Assembly: GCF_021462265.1 (NCBI RefSeq)
Contig: NZ_JAJONF010000004.1
Span: 1 to 64,000 of the forward strand
Length of the DNA: 64,000 nucleotides
DNA from: Streptomyces shenzhenensis
GTDB lineage: Bacteria; Actinomycetota; Actinomycetes; Streptomycetales; Streptomycetaceae
Direction: 5' to 3'
Part shown: positions 35,004-44,062 of the stretch, piece after piece
How the letters are laid out: each line of letters opens with the position of its first letter
Position numbering within the stretch: position 1 is the stretch's first letter
The notes under the pieces: generated by a model
What the model was told of the DNA's origin: nothing
Database searches by the model: none
The model's input: the letters and a program-made list of their open reading frames with translations, nothing else
Program-made: the position numbers and the translations under genes

Positions 35004-37252
35004 TCGCCTTCGCGCTCCGCCTCGCGCTCAGCGGCGGCCGGGAGGCCCTGGCCCGGCTGGCCATGATCGCCGCCGCGGTCGCCATCGGCGTCGGGCTGCT
35101 GTTGTCGACCTTCGCCAGCATGAACGCCGTCGAGCGGACGAACCAGCGGCAGGTCTGGCTGGACACCGGGGCCGCCGGCCGTACCGAGAAGGCGTCGGCG
35201 GACCCGCTGTGGTGGTGGCCGCACGGCGACTACTACGACGGCAAGTCCCTCACCGAGGTCGACGTCGCCGCGACCGGTCCGGCCTCGCCCGTCCCGCCCG
35301 GCCTGACGCACCTGCCGGCGCCCGGCGAGTACTACGCCTCACCCGCGCTGGCGAGGCTGGTCCGCGAGGCTCCCGCCGACCACTTGGGCGAGCGTTTCCC
35401 CGGGCGCCTCGCCGGCACGATCGGCGACGCCGCGCTGGCCTCCCCGGACTCACTGATCGCCGTCATCGGCCGTACCCCCGCCCAGATCAAGGGCGCACCC
35501 GGGGCGAGGGCGGTCACCACCATCGCCGGCAGCCGGCCGCACACCTGTGACAACGCGTGCTGGGACAAGGCGGTGCGCGGCGATGCGCTGACGCTCATCT
35601 CCTCCGTGGTGGCCGGGGCACTGATCTTCCCGGTGCTGATCTTCATAGCCACCGCGACCCGGCTGTCCGCCGCCACCCGCGAACAGCGCTACGCGGCGAT
35701 GCGGCTGGTCGGCGCCACGCCCCGGCAGGTGTCGCTGCTGTCGGCGGTGGAGGCCGCGCTGGCGGCGGCCGCCGGGACGGCGGTCGGCTTCGGGCTCTAC
35801 GCCGCGCTGCGCCCGCTGGTCGCCACCCTTCCGCTCACCGGGCAGCAACGGTTCTTCGTGTCGGATCTGACGCTCAGCGCCCCGCAGGCTGTTTGCGTCG
35901 TCGTCGGCGTGCCGGTGGCGGCGGCGATCGCGGCGCGCCTCGCGCTGCGCCGGGTCACCGTCTCCCCGCTCGGCGTGACCCGCCGGGTGACCCCGCGCCC
36001 GCCGCGCGCCTGGCGGCTGATCCCGCTGCTGGCAGGCCTGGCCGAACTGGCGTACTTCGTCTTCGCCGGCCGCCGGCCGGCGACCGGGAACGGCCAGACG
36101 GCGGCCTACCTCCCCGGCTTCCTGGTGGTGATGCTGGGCCTGGTGATCGCCGGGCCGTGGCTGACCATGACCGCCGCCCGGGCGGTCGCCCGGCGCACCC
36201 GACGCCCGGCCGCCCTGATCGCGGTGCGGCGGCTCGCCGACGACCCGAAGGCAGGCTTCCGCGCCGTCAGCGGCCTCGTCCTGGCCCTGTTCGTGACCAC
36301 CGCGACCGTCAGCATCATCGGCACGATCAACGTCTACCGCGGCACGTTGGGCGGCGACCCGCAGACCCGCACGGTGGTGGAAGCCGGCAGCGACGGTGAG
36401 GCGCCGCTGGCCGGGGCCGTCCCGGCGCGGCTGCTCACCGAGGTGCGCGCGCTCCCGGGCGTGCGGGGCGTGGCCGTCGTCCACGCCAACCCCGGCGGCG
36501 TCGGCAAGGTCGTAAACCGTCGGGTCCGCCCGGGCGATCCGCCCCCGACGGCGCCGGCCCTGGTGACCTGCTCCGACCTCGCGCAGACTCCCATGGTGGG
36601 CCGCTGCCCGGCCGGCGCGAGCGTCACGGCCGTCGACTTCTCCGCGTTCGTCAGCCTGCGGTCGCACCCGAGCTTGCCGTGGCCCGCCGCCGCGATCAGC
36701 ACCGCGGCCGTCGCCAAGCTGCCCGTACAACTGATCTACGTGGCCACCGACGGGTCGACAGCCGCCAAGGAACACGTGCGGACCCTGCTCACCACCGCCT
36801 ACCCGCACCACCAGGCCCGCACGGTGGGCGACTGGGGCACCGACCTGCAGCAGGAGCTGGCCGGCTGGCGGCAATTGGCCAACGTGGTGCTGCTGACCAC
36901 CCTGCCGATCGCAGGCTGCAGCCTGGCGGTGAGCGTCGTCGCGGGCCTGTCGGATCGCCGACGCCCGTTCGCGTTGCTACGGCTCACCGGCGCGCCGCTG
37001 CGGTTGCTGCAACGGGTGATCGCACTGGAGAGCACCCTGCCGCTGCTGGCAGTGGCCGTGATCTCGATCGGTGCGGCCTTCGCCGCCTCGGCCCTGTTCC
37101 TGAAATCGCAGATGCGCTACGACCTGGTGTCGCCGGGCGCGGCGTACTACGCGTTCGTCGCCCTCGGCCTCGTCATCTCGCTGGGCATCATCGCCTCGAC
37201 CCTCCCCCTGCTCAAACGCATCACCGGACCAGAGGCAGCCCGCAACGGCTGA
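35000..37252 (+). CDS. FtsX-like ABC permease
   Basis: Predicted 750-aa permease, GTG start overlapping the ATPase stop. TM1 is about residues 20-42. A large extracytoplasmic domain follows, then a TM cluster (about 205-225, 250-275, 300-325), a second cluster (about 350-400, 415-440), a second external domain (about 450-620) and three C-terminal TMs with the FtsX signature (SDRRRPFALLRLTGAPLRLLQRVIALESTLPLL). Two FtsX modules in one chain are usual for actinobacterial drug or antimicrobial-peptide exporters. Confidence 0.9.
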   Translation: MIAFALRLALSGGREALARLAMIAAAVAIGVGLLLSTFASMNAVERTNQRQVWLDTGAAGRTEKASADPLWWWPHGDYYDGKSLTEVDVAATGPASPVPPGLTHLPAPGEYYASPALARLVREAPADHLGERFPGRLAGTIGDAALASPDSLIAVIGRTPAQIKGAPGARAVTTIAGSRPHTCDNACWDKAVRGDALTLISSVVAGALIFPVLIFIATATRLSAATREQRYAAMRLVGATPRQVSLLSAVEAALAAAAGTAVGFGLYAALRPLVATLPLTGQQRFFVSDLTLSAPQAVCVVVGVPVAAAIAARLALRRVTVSPLGVTRRVTPRPPRAWRLIPLLAGLAELAYFVFAGRRPATGNGQTAAYLPGFLVVMLGLVIAGPWLTMTAARAVARRTRRPAALIAVRRLADDPKAGFRAVSGLVLALFVTTATVSIIGTINVYRGTLGGDPQTRTVVEAGSDGEAPLAGAVPARLLTEVRALPGVRGVAVVHANPGGVGKVVNRRVRPGDPPPTAPALVTCSDLAQTPMVGRCPAGASVTAVDFSAFVSLRSHPSLPWPAAAISTAAVAKLPVQLIYVATDGSTAAKEHVRTLLTTAYPHHQARTVGDWGTDLQQELAGWRQLANVVLLTTLPIAGCSLAVSVVAGLSDRRRPFALLRLTGAPLRLLQRVIALESTLPLLAVAVISIGAAFAASALFLKSQMRYDLVSPGAAYYAFVALGLVISLGIIASTLPLLKRITGPEAARNG

Positions 37253-37602
37253 CACGCCAACTCCCCGCTACGGCCTCGGACCCGCTTCCGAACGGTGTCC
37301 GGGGCTGAGGGAGCACTCGGCAACACGACCGACGACGGTTGTCCCTGAATCCACGGCCAGGAGCCTTGGCGAACATCCTCGAAGAGATCTTCCTGCCGAG
37401 CGCCCGCCACGTTCAGGAGGAGCGGCAGCGCCTGGATCCGGGGGCGGTCAGCCGCCTGCTCGGACGAAGACGGGTTTTCAGATGCTTTTCCGGGAGGGCG
37501 CTCGGCAGGTCGTCCCGAGGACCGCGTCCGTCAGCGTCTCAGCCGGCTTGCGGCGCTGTTCCCGATCCAGACGGCCCTTCACGTCCCGGATTCAGAGGTG
37601 GA
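37253..37602. other. Intergenic stretch with small gene remnant
   Basis: 350 bases. The permease stop is followed by about 100 bases without features, then the fragment listed at 37363-37480. No operator or terminator is obvious. Confidence 0.4.
37363..37480 (+). pseudogene. Truncated DUF6191-like small protein fragment
   Basis: The frame reads LANILEEIFLPSARHVQEERQRLDPG. This resembles the start of small Streptomyces proteins of the DUF6191 type (NxxEExFxPxRxHxxEExxRLxLxxxD). The expected GDPGRGPIDL continuation is absent, so it is truncated. Assignment from memory only. Confidence 0.3.
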
Positions 37603-38298
37603 TCACCAGGGCATCTCACCGTGACGGTCACGGAAGGTTCCGGTCGGTCCGTCCACCCCGACGGTGGCGAGTCCGACGATCGCGTCGGTCCCCTCGGTCA
37701 CTGTCTGCGGACCGCTGTGCCCGTTGAAGTCGGTCGCTGTGTAGCCCGGGTCGGCCGCGTTCACCCTCACGTCCGGCCAGGACTTCGCGTACTGCGTCGT
37801 CAGCATGGTCACAGCAGCCTTCGACGCCGTGTAGAGCGGCGCGATGACCCGGCTCTCCACGCGACCGGCGTCGTGGGTGGCCGCGAACGACCCCATGCCG
37901 CTCGACACATTGACGATCACCGGGTTCGCGGACTTGCGCAGCAGGGGCAGGAACGCGTGCGTCACCCGGACGATCCCCACGACATTGACCTTGAGCACCT
38001 CGACGGCGTCAGCGGCCGTGATCTGGTCGGCGGGGCTGTGCGTCCCGAGGACGCCGGCGTTGTTGATCAGAACGTCGATGCCGCCCTCGCGAGCCCCGAC
38101 ATCGGAGGCGGCCGCGGCCACCGACGCGTCATCCGTCACGTCGATCTGAACGAAACGGGCACCGAGTGCGTCGGCGGCCGCCTGGCCGCGCTCCGGATCA
38201 CGAGCGCCGATGAGGACGGTGTGGCCGGCCTCGATCAAGCGGCGGGCGGTCTCGTATCCGAGGGACTTGTTGGCTCCTGTGATGAATGTCGTCGTCAT
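37603..38298 (-). CDS. Short-chain dehydrogenase/reductase
   Basis: Predicted 231-aa SDR. ATG at 38298. TGANKSLGYE is the cofactor loop and ARDPERG follows (NADP-type basic residue). NNAGVL, VNVSSGMGS (catalytic Ser) and YTASK (Tyr/Lys) complete the site. The C-terminal TATDFNGHSGPQTVTEGTDAIVGLA is normal. Divergent from the MmyB-type regulator, which very likely controls it: this pair is frequent in Streptomyces. Confidence 0.9.
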   Translation of the reverse strand: MTTTFITGANKSLGYETARRLIEAGHTVLIGARDPERGQAAADALGARFVQIDVTDDASVAAAASDVGAREGGIDVLINNAGVLGTHSPADQITAADAVEVLKVNVVGIVRVTHAFLPLLRKSANPVIVNVSSGMGSFAATHDAGRVESRVIAPLYTASKAAVTMLTTQYAKSWPDVRVNAADPGYTATDFNGHSGPQTVTEGTDAIVGLATVGVDGPTGTFRDRHGEMPW

Positions 38299-38323
38299 GC
38301 GTTCACTCTCGGCCCGTGACGAG

Positions 38324-38390
38324 AGGACAGCCAGTGCCTCCTGCGACGGTAGGACGGCCAGTACCAGGCACATCGGCTGTCCGGCGGACA
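38324..38390. promoter_or_regulatory. Direct repeats and palindrome between SDR and MmyB-type regulator
   Basis: Direct repeat AGGACAGCCAGTGCC (38324-38338) and AGGACGGCCAGTACC (38351-38365), 27 bp apart, then palindrome TGTCCG-G-CGGACA (38378-38390) 10 bases before the regulator start. Candidate binding sites for the regulator at 38401. Confidence 0.55.
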
Positions 38391-38400
38391 CAATGGTCGC

Positions 38401-39279
38401 GTGGACGAGACCCTTGGCACGGCATTGCGCCGCTGGCGCGACCGGCTTTCCCCCGTCGACGTCGGGCGGACCTCGCGGCCCGGACGCCGCGCGGCAGGGT
38501 TGCGACGCGAGGAGCTGGCCGAGCTCGCAGGGCTGTCGGTCGACTATGTGGTGCGGCTGGAGCAGGGCCGTGCCACGAGCCCTTCGGCGCAGGTCGTCGC
38601 GAGTCTGGCCAGGGCCCTGCAACTGCAGCCCGTGGAGCGCGATTACGCCTACCGGCTGGCCGGCCTCCTCCCGCCCCAGGAGGGGACGATCTCCACGCAC
38701 GTGCCGACGGGGGTCCAACGGATGCTGGCCCGCCTCAGGGAGTTCCCCGTGGGCGTGTTCAGTGCCGACTGGACGTTGCTGTCCTGGACTCCCGCATGGG
38801 CGGTGCTGCTGGGCGACCCCAGCGCACGGGCGCCCGTCGAGCGGAACCTGGCGCGGGCGGTCTTCTCCGCAGGGCCCTCAGGGCTCGCGGCCTGGCCCGT
38901 GCTCAAGGAGGACGACGCCCTTGGTCCCGCCCTCGTCGCCGATCTGCGCACGGCTCTCGTCAACTATCCCCGCGACCGTGGCCTGGTCGAGATTATCGAG
39001 GAACTGCGTTCCACCAGTGCGGAGTTCACCCGGCTGTGGGACGAGGGAGCGGTCGGACCGCACGTCTCGGCCCGCAAGACCGTCGTGCACCCCCAGGTCG
39101 GCGAGGTGACATGCGACTGCGACGTGCTCACCGTCCCGGGCAGCGGCATCCGCCTCGTCGTCTACACGGTGGCCGCGGGTTCCGCCGATGCGGAAAAGCT
39201 GGAGTTCCTGCGGGTCACGAACGGCGTCCGCGCCGACGGCTCCCCGCCTCCGGAGCCCGGTCCGTTCTCCCAGCCGTAA
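38401..39279 (+). CDS. XRE regulator with MmyB-type ligand domain
   Basis: Predicted 292-aa protein, GTG start. The HTH (about 8-85) contains RPGRRAAGLRREELAELAGLSVDYVVRLEQGRATSPSAQVVASLARALQL. The C-terminal MmyB-like PAS-fold domain (about 105-285) has WTLLSWTPAWAVLLGDP and FSAGPSGLAAWPVLKEDDA, in which these regulators bind fatty-acid-like ligands. Likely controls the divergent SDR. Confidence 0.92.
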   Translation: MDETLGTALRRWRDRLSPVDVGRTSRPGRRAAGLRREELAELAGLSVDYVVRLEQGRATSPSAQVVASLARALQLQPVERDYAYRLAGLLPPQEGTISTHVPTGVQRMLARLREFPVGVFSADWTLLSWTPAWAVLLGDPSARAPVERNLARAVFSAGPSGLAAWPVLKEDDALGPALVADLRTALVNYPRDRGLVEIIEELRSTSAEFTRLWDEGAVGPHVSARKTVVHPQVGEVTCDCDVLTVPGSGIRLVVYTVAAGSADAEKLEFLRVTNGVRADGSPPPEPGPFSQP

Positions 39280-39443
39280 CGTGATCGGGCCGGCGGCGAC
39301 GAGGCGTACCAAGCAGCCCGACGCGGAAGCGGTTCGCCGTGGCAGCCAGGCCTGAAGCGCGAAACCGGTCGGCACGGGCAGCCCTCGGGTGCCACCAGTG
39401 AGAGCGGGACCCGAAAGCCCCGCCGAACCCACCGAAAACCAGC

Positions 39444-39519
39444 TCAGGGCCACACCAGGCAATACGGCTGATGCCCCGCCTCATGCAACCGATGGCTGAA
39501 GTCCTGCCACTCGTGCAGC
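39444..39519 (-). pseudogene. Duplicated 3' end of the conserved gene at 53288-53719 (attachment-like)
   Basis: Bases 39448-39519 match 53292-53363 with two mismatches in 72. Read on the - strand it encodes [20 protein letters not shown] plus VWP and a TGA stop, exactly the end of the intact protein. All differences, including one just outside, are synonymous. Flanking similarity is weaker but continues past the stop. Upstream coding sequence is missing. Best read as the displaced 3' end left by integration of the 13.9-kb segment, or else a remnant of a paralogue. Confidence 0.8.
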
Positions 39520-40050
39520 GATTGGGGGTGGGAGGGTGCTGACCTGGGGCTTCGCAGGGAAATGTGCGTTGACCTGGGGAAACTTGTCTCCGTAGTTCTC
39601 ACGGGTCAACGGCATTTCCCAGGCTCATGTGCCCTGGATGTGCCCTGAGACTGGCGCTCGTGGGCCGGGCTGGGCTCCGGACACCAGCCGGGGCTGGAGC
39701 GGCTGACACGACCTGGTGGAGGCGCTGAAGTCTCCTGTGCTGGCCTTCCCCTTCCGCCTGCGTCCAACTGGGCACCCCGGACATGCACCGTCGCCTGTCC
39801 CGCCTGGCGACGGGCGAGGACATCGACTTCTTCTGCCTCGCCGACGTGGACACACTTCCGTGCGACCGACCGTCAGCCCAGGCAGCCCTCCACGCCTCGC
39901 AGAACGCAAGTACCCGCTCCTGAGCTGTTTCGAGGCAACACCGTGTCGGCAGACCACGATCGGCCCACGCCTGGCTGCGGAGTGGAGGACGAGTTGACCG
40001 CTCGGACCGCCTCCGCCGTACAGCACCAGCGGCCTCCGCATCGCTCTTCT

Positions 40051-40063
40051 TGTCAAAGTGACA
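40051..40063. promoter_or_regulatory. Palindrome TGTCA-AAG-TGACA upstream of the Nudix regulator
   Basis: 5-bp arms, 24 bases before the ATG at 40087, in an AT-rich stretch with TAATTTACATG at the start codon. Candidate autoregulatory site of the NrtR-like protein. Confidence 0.45.
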
Positions 40064-40086
40064 GGAACTGAAGTACCGTAATTTAC

Positions 40087-40830
40087 ATGCAAGTTGATTT
40101 GTGGTCACCTCCGCCCGTGCTGCTGACGGTCGACCTCGTGATCCTGACGCTGCGTGAGGGGCGACTGTGTGTCCTGCTCGTGGAGCGGGGCGAAGATCCT
40201 TTTCAGGGCATGCTGGCTCTGCCTGGTGGATTCCTCAATCACGCCGGTGAGGAGATCCTGGACGCTGCCCACCGTGAGTTGAGTGAGGAAACCGCTCTGG
40301 TTGCCGGGTGGGTGCATCTTGAACAGTTGGCCATCTATGGGGACGTAGGACGTGATCCACGGGGAAGAGTCGTTTCCGTGGCCCACTTGGCGATCGCACC
40401 GGGACTCCCCGAACCGGTCGCGGGAACGGATGCCATGGATGCTGCGTGGGTTCCCGCGGAAGCCGTCCTGTCCGGAGAGCTGGAGCTGGCCTTCGATCAC
40501 CGCCGGATCGTGACGGACGGAATCGAACGCGCGCGTACCAAGCTCGAATTCTCGGCGCTGGCCACGGCATTCTGCGGAGAACTCTTCACCATAGTCGAGT
40601 TGCAGCAGGTGTACGAGGCGGTTTGGGGCACCGAACTCGACACCCGTAATTTCTACCGGAAGGTCCAGGCCGCAAAGGGATTCATCATCTCCGCCGGCTC
40701 GGGACGTAGGACCACGGGAGGACGGCCCGCGCGGCTGTATCGGGCCGGGTCGAAGACGGTGTTGTTCCCACCGCTGATCCGACCTGTGCCGTCCACGATG
40801 GAAGAGGAAACGGGAGAGGAAGGGGATTAG
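40087..40830 (+). CDS. Nudix/winged-helix regulator, NrtR-like
   Basis: Predicted 247-aa protein. Residues about 8-150 form a Nudix domain: LVILTLREGRLCVLLVERG, LPGGFLNHAGEEILDAAHRELSEETAL. The Nudix box has one extra residue between the first Gly and first Glu, as in non-hydrolysing or ADP-ribose-binding NrtR-type members, but RELxEE is intact. Residues about 165-235 form the C-terminal winged helix (FTIVELQQVYEAVWGTELDTRNFYRKVQAAKGFI then GGRPARLYR). NrtR proteins control NAD metabolism in response to ADP-ribose. The downstream nucleosidase starts at the next base after its stop, so the pair is one operon. First gene of the conflict-like module. Confidence 0.85.
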   Translation: MQVDLWSPPPVLLTVDLVILTLREGRLCVLLVERGEDPFQGMLALPGGFLNHAGEEILDAAHRELSEETALVAGWVHLEQLAIYGDVGRDPRGRVVSVAHLAIAPGLPEPVAGTDAMDAAWVPAEAVLSGELELAFDHRRIVTDGIERARTKLEFSALATAFCGELFTIVELQQVYEAVWGTELDTRNFYRKVQAAKGFIISAGSGRRTTGGRPARLYRAGSKTVLFPPLIRPVPSTMEEETGEEGD

Positions 40831-41994
40831 ATGTCGAAAGATCTGGTGGTGATTCTCACCGCCCTCAATCTCGAGTACCAGGCCGTGCGCCGGAAACTGG
40901 CCGGTCCACAGGTGCACCGTCATGAGCGTGGGACGCGGTTCGAGGTGGGAACCGTGCAGGGCACTTCATGTCGTGTCGCGCTCGGTCTGACGAACAAAGG
41001 GAATCATTCCGCCGCGGTGATCGCTGAGCGCGCGATACAGGAGTTTTCGCCGGTGGCCGTGTTGTTCGTGGGTGTCGCCGGCGCCCTGTGGGACACCACC
41101 AGGCTGGGTGACGTGGTGATGGCGACACACGTGTACGCCTACCACGGCGGGACCAGCGAGGACGACGGACTCAAGGCCCGTCCCCGGGTGTGGGAGGCGG
41201 CGCACGGTATCAGCCAGCTCGGCTCGTATCTGGCTCGCGTGAACGACTGGGCCGACGACACGCCCGGTCGTGGGCGCGCGCCGCAGGTGCGCTTCGGTGC
41301 GATCGCCGCCGGCGAGGTCGTACAGAACTCGAAGATCTCGGCAGAGGCACGGTGGATCCGGCAGCACTACAACGACGCGCTCGCGATCGAGATGGAGGCC
41401 GCCGGTGTGGCGCAGGCCGGTCATCTCAACGGGGCACCGGTGGCCATCATCCGGGGAATCAGCGACCGAGCGGACGGTACAAAGAGCAGCGCGAAGGACC
41501 GTAACTGGCAACCACGGGCCGCGGCGAACGCAGCGGCATTCGCTGCACGGCTGGCCGTGGAACTGGTGGGAGAACAGGAGCAGATCGCAATGTCCCAGGC
41601 GGGCAGGGCTGATACGACCGGCAAACTCGAAGGGCACGTCAGGAACACCGCCCATAACAGCACCGTTGGCATCATGGCTGGCTCGGTCAAGGAGAGCAGC
41701 GTCTACTTGAACGCTGACCCGAAGGTGACTAGTCCGGCGGACCTGGTCGGGGAACTGGACGCTCTCCGTGAGCACCTGAAGCGTCACCACGCCGAGGGTG
41801 TTCTCGATGACGACACCTACCGAGAGGCCCTTGCCGAGCTGGGCTTTGCCCGCCGGGCGGCAAGGGAGAAAACTCCCGAATCGTCCAAGAGGGCGACCAT
41901 GGCACTCAAGAGGTTACGCGGTTTGATCGCGGAATTTCCCGAGCTGGTGGCCAGGCTGGCGCCGCTCGTTGTTGCGGCGGGTGATGTGTCATGA
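40831..41994 (+). CDS. MTA/SAH-type nucleosidase with amyloid-like motif and helical tail
   Basis: Predicted 387-aa protein. Residues 1-250 are a PNP/UDP-fold nucleosidase of MTAN type: ILTALNLEYQAV (acid E15), FVGVAGALW, IEMEAAG (E189) and IIRGISDRAD (D212) keep the catalytic acids and ribose-binding Glu. Residues 269-294 form a short Ser/Thr/Val/Gly-rich motif containing STVGIMAGSVKESSVYL that recurs near the N-terminus of the next protein. Residues 297-387 are helical. TTA at codon 362 makes expression potentially bldA-dependent. PNP-family nucleosidases are known immune effectors that cleave ATP or related nucleotides; that role is inference here. Overlaps the next gene by 4 bases. Confidence 0.85.
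   Translation: MSKDLVVILTALNLEYQAVRRKLAGPQVHRHERGTRFEVGTVQGTSCRVALGLTNKGNHSAAVIAERAIQEFSPVAVLFVGVAGALWDTTRLGDVVMATHVYAYHGGTSEDDGLKARPRVWEAAHGISQLGSYLARVNDWADDTPGRGRAPQVRFGAIAAGEVVQNSKISAEARWIRQHYNDALAIEMEAAGVAQAGHLNGAPVAIIRGISDRADGTKSSAKDRNWQPRAAANAAAFAARLAVELVGEQEQIAMSQAGRADTTGKLEGHVRNTAHNSTVGIMAGSVKESSVYLNADPKVTSPADLVGELDALREHLKRHHAEGVLDDDTYREALAELGFARRAAREKTPESSKRATMALKRLRGLIAEFPELVARLAPLVVAAGDVS
41656..41712 (+). other. Amyloid-signalling-like motif (effector side)
   Basis: Encodes STVGIMAGSVKESSVYL of the nucleosidase, between catalytic and helical parts. Identical pattern STVGxxAGxV....V in the partner at 42036-42089. Confidence 0.6.
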
Positions 41995-43973
41995 ACGACG
42001 GCAGCAGTGTCACGCACAATTCGGCCTCATTCGGCTCCACCGTCGGAATGCAAGCCGGGGTCGTACACACCGCCTACGTCTCCATCGGCCAGGATGCGTC
42101 GCCTCAGGAAAAGTACAAGGTTGGCGTGCGGTACCTGGAGGATGGCGTCCCCAGCCGTGCTCGCGACTTGATCAGTGACGCGACCGCCACCGGACACGAC
42201 AACGCGGAGGTCCGTTTCCACTGGGTGCTCGCCATGCTCAGTGGACGTGCCTACGACGACCTGAGCACCGAAGAGGTCCAGCGGCTGAACCGCGCCTCCG
42301 GGTTCGTACGGACCTATGCCGAGGGAGAGTGGAAAGACGCCCTGCGTGTCGCTTTCGAACTGCTGGCGATGCTCAGCACCCCGGACGGCAAGACAGGACA
42401 CCTACTGGAACGGTTGCGATCCCTGTCACCTCACCTGCGTGACATGATCATCCACCACTTCGACCTGGTGCTCACCGGAGGGCTGAAGGACAGCCTGTGG
42501 GCCGAGAAGCGCGAGCGGGCCGAGGCGGACCGCTTCGGCAACGGCCGGGTCCAACGGGTCTGGGCCTATTTCGAACCCGACCCCATCGGGCCACGGGCCC
42601 TGCCGCCCCATCCGAGCACCGCTGCTGCCGCCCGGGCAGCCCTCCCCGTCCGTGCCGGCCTGTTCGCCGTCGGCACCGCATTCCTCTGGATCCTGGCCCT
42701 GGTCGCGGATCCGGCCGCGGCAGCCATCGAGGTACTGGTGGCGCTCGGTGCGGGCCTGACCGCGGTTCACTTCGGCCGCCGATGGTGGTACCAGGAACAA
42801 CATCTGAAGACCAAGAACCGTGGGCTCCAGATCCCCCACATGCGCGATCCCGCCTCTGCCGGGGACGGGTTCACCAACCGTGTCCGTCATTCGTTCGACC
42901 ACTACTTCAGTACCCGCGTGCCTCACGGACTCGCCCCGTACGAATGGCTCGGCCATACCGTCCACATCCGCGACAGCCTCGTCGCCGAGATCGCGCTTCT
43001 CTACCGCGAGAGCCGGATCGGCGTGGAGCGGGTCGACTGGCTGATCCGCTATCTCGCCGAGGATGCCCGGGACCGCTACAGCAAAGGCACTCTGTTCGAT
43101 CACCGCCCCCAGAACCAGACGCCGGCGGGGGTGAAGGCGCTGTGCGTGGCCGCCCTCGTCGCTCTCGGTATCACGACTCTGGCCCTGCTCGGAACAGTGG
43201 CCTCAGGTGCCGGCGCCCCGCAGCTGCTGCTGGCCGTCCTGGCCGTCGTCGGCGCGGTCTGGTCCGGACGCGCGGCTGCGTCCTCGTGGCTGGAGGCCCG
43301 GGGTGAGGACCAACGACTGACCGAGGAGACGCGGGAATACCACGAGCGGCTGGCCGCGCGGCAAGCCGCTTTCCAGAATTGGAAGTCGTTCCTGGACGCC
43401 ACGCGACCCAGTGAGCAGGAAATGGAGACCTGGCTCACCTGTGACAAGACGCTGTTCATCGACGAAGTACTCCGCCACTACCAGCTCACCTGGCGCGACC
43501 TGATCACCCACACCATCCTGGTGACACCCGCACGCCCCTACAAACGAGGGCGTGTGAAGGGCGGTCCTTGGCGATACTCGCGCTACAGCTTCCGTCTTTT
43601 CCTGGTCACGCAGGGTGGCGTTCGTGAGATCAGCTCTGAATTCGATTTCACCGACGCAAGACGCGGGAACAGGCAGCGAAGCAACTACCGGTTCGACGCG
43701 TTGTCCTCCGTACAGGTGACGGAACGCAGCGAGGTCGGCTACGACCTGGAACTCGTCCTCACCAACGGGCCAGCCAGGAACATTCGTGTCAAGGACGCCG
43801 ACACCCATCACCTCGCGCCGGACGAGAACGCCCAGGAAATCGCCGAAATCGACCTCAATTCGGCTGGTTTCATCCACACCTTCCGCCTCCTGGAAGGAAT
43901 CGCGGCGGACGGAAAGGGTTGGATCGAACGAAACAACCCCGACAACTTTCCGTCCTTCCGTGCTGCCGGCTGA
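41991..43973 (+). CDS. Multi-TM signalling-like protein with N-terminal amyloid-like motif
   Basis: Predicted 660-aa protein. Residues 1-33 contain STVGMQAGVVHTAYVSI, matching the nucleosidase motif. Residues about 38-200 are helical, TPR-like (EKYKVGVRYLEDGVPSRARDLISDA). TM pair 1 is about 217-260. A cytosolic stretch (270-375) contains HSFDHYFSTRVP. TM pair 2 is about 380-428. A coiled segment (430-470) and a C-terminal mixed alpha/beta domain (about 500-655) with SYRFRLFL-type strands follow. No named family recognised. By position and motif it is the probable receptor or anchor that nucleates the effector. Confidence 0.75.
   Translation: MNDGSSVTHNSASFGSTVGMQAGVVHTAYVSIGQDASPQEKYKVGVRYLEDGVPSRARDLISDATATGHDNAEVRFHWVLAMLSGRAYDDLSTEEVQRLNRASGFVRTYAEGEWKDALRVAFELLAMLSTPDGKTGHLLERLRSLSPHLRDMIIHHFDLVLTGGLKDSLWAEKRERAEADRFGNGRVQRVWAYFEPDPIGPRALPPHPSTAAAARAALPVRAGLFAVGTAFLWILALVADPAAAAIEVLVALGAGLTAVHFGRRWWYQEQHLKTKNRGLQIPHMRDPASAGDGFTNRVRHSFDHYFSTRVPHGLAPYEWLGHTVHIRDSLVAEIALLYRESRIGVERVDWLIRYLAEDARDRYSKGTLFDHRPQNQTPAGVKALCVAALVALGITTLALLGTVASGAGAPQLLLAVLAVVGAVWSGRAAASSWLEARGEDQRLTEETREYHERLAARQAAFQNWKSFLDATRPSEQEMETWLTCDKTLFIDEVLRHYQLTWRDLITHTILVTPARPYKRGRVKGGPWRYSRYSFRLFLVTQGGVREISSEFDFTDARRGNRQRSNYRFDALSSVQVTERSEVGYDLELVLTNGPARNIRVKDADTHHLAPDENAQEIAEIDLNSAGFIHTFRLLEGIAADGKGWIERNNPDNFPSFRAAG
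42036..42089 (+). other. Amyloid-signalling-like motif (partner side)
   Basis: Encodes STVGMQAGVVHTAYVSI near the N-terminus of the 660-aa protein; 8 of 17 positions identical to the effector motif. Confidence 0.6.
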
Positions 43974-44062
43974 GTCTTCCGGGCCTTCGGAGCGGGCAGG
44001 GGCCGGAGCGCCGGAGCCCCTGCCCGCCCACTCATCAGCCCAGCCGGGACCCGAGCTTAGGA

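Larger units (their letters stand above)
39280..40086. other. Island border region, no intact gene
   Basis: 807 bases. It holds the 3' gene remnant at 39444-39519 (left copy of the island repeat). After it are two TGACCTGGGG words 30 bp apart (39540 and 39570), the tandem TGTGCCCTGGATGTGCCCTG near 39630, and AT-richer DNA leading to the Nudix gene. A few long frames on the - strand (39599-40108) show no family features and are taken as non-coding. Confidence 0.5.

Noticed and set aside
39599..40108. Possible gene in the island border region (- strand, 169 aa)
   Set aside because: Composition and lack of family motifs or RBS; it overlaps the promoter and start of the Nudix regulator.
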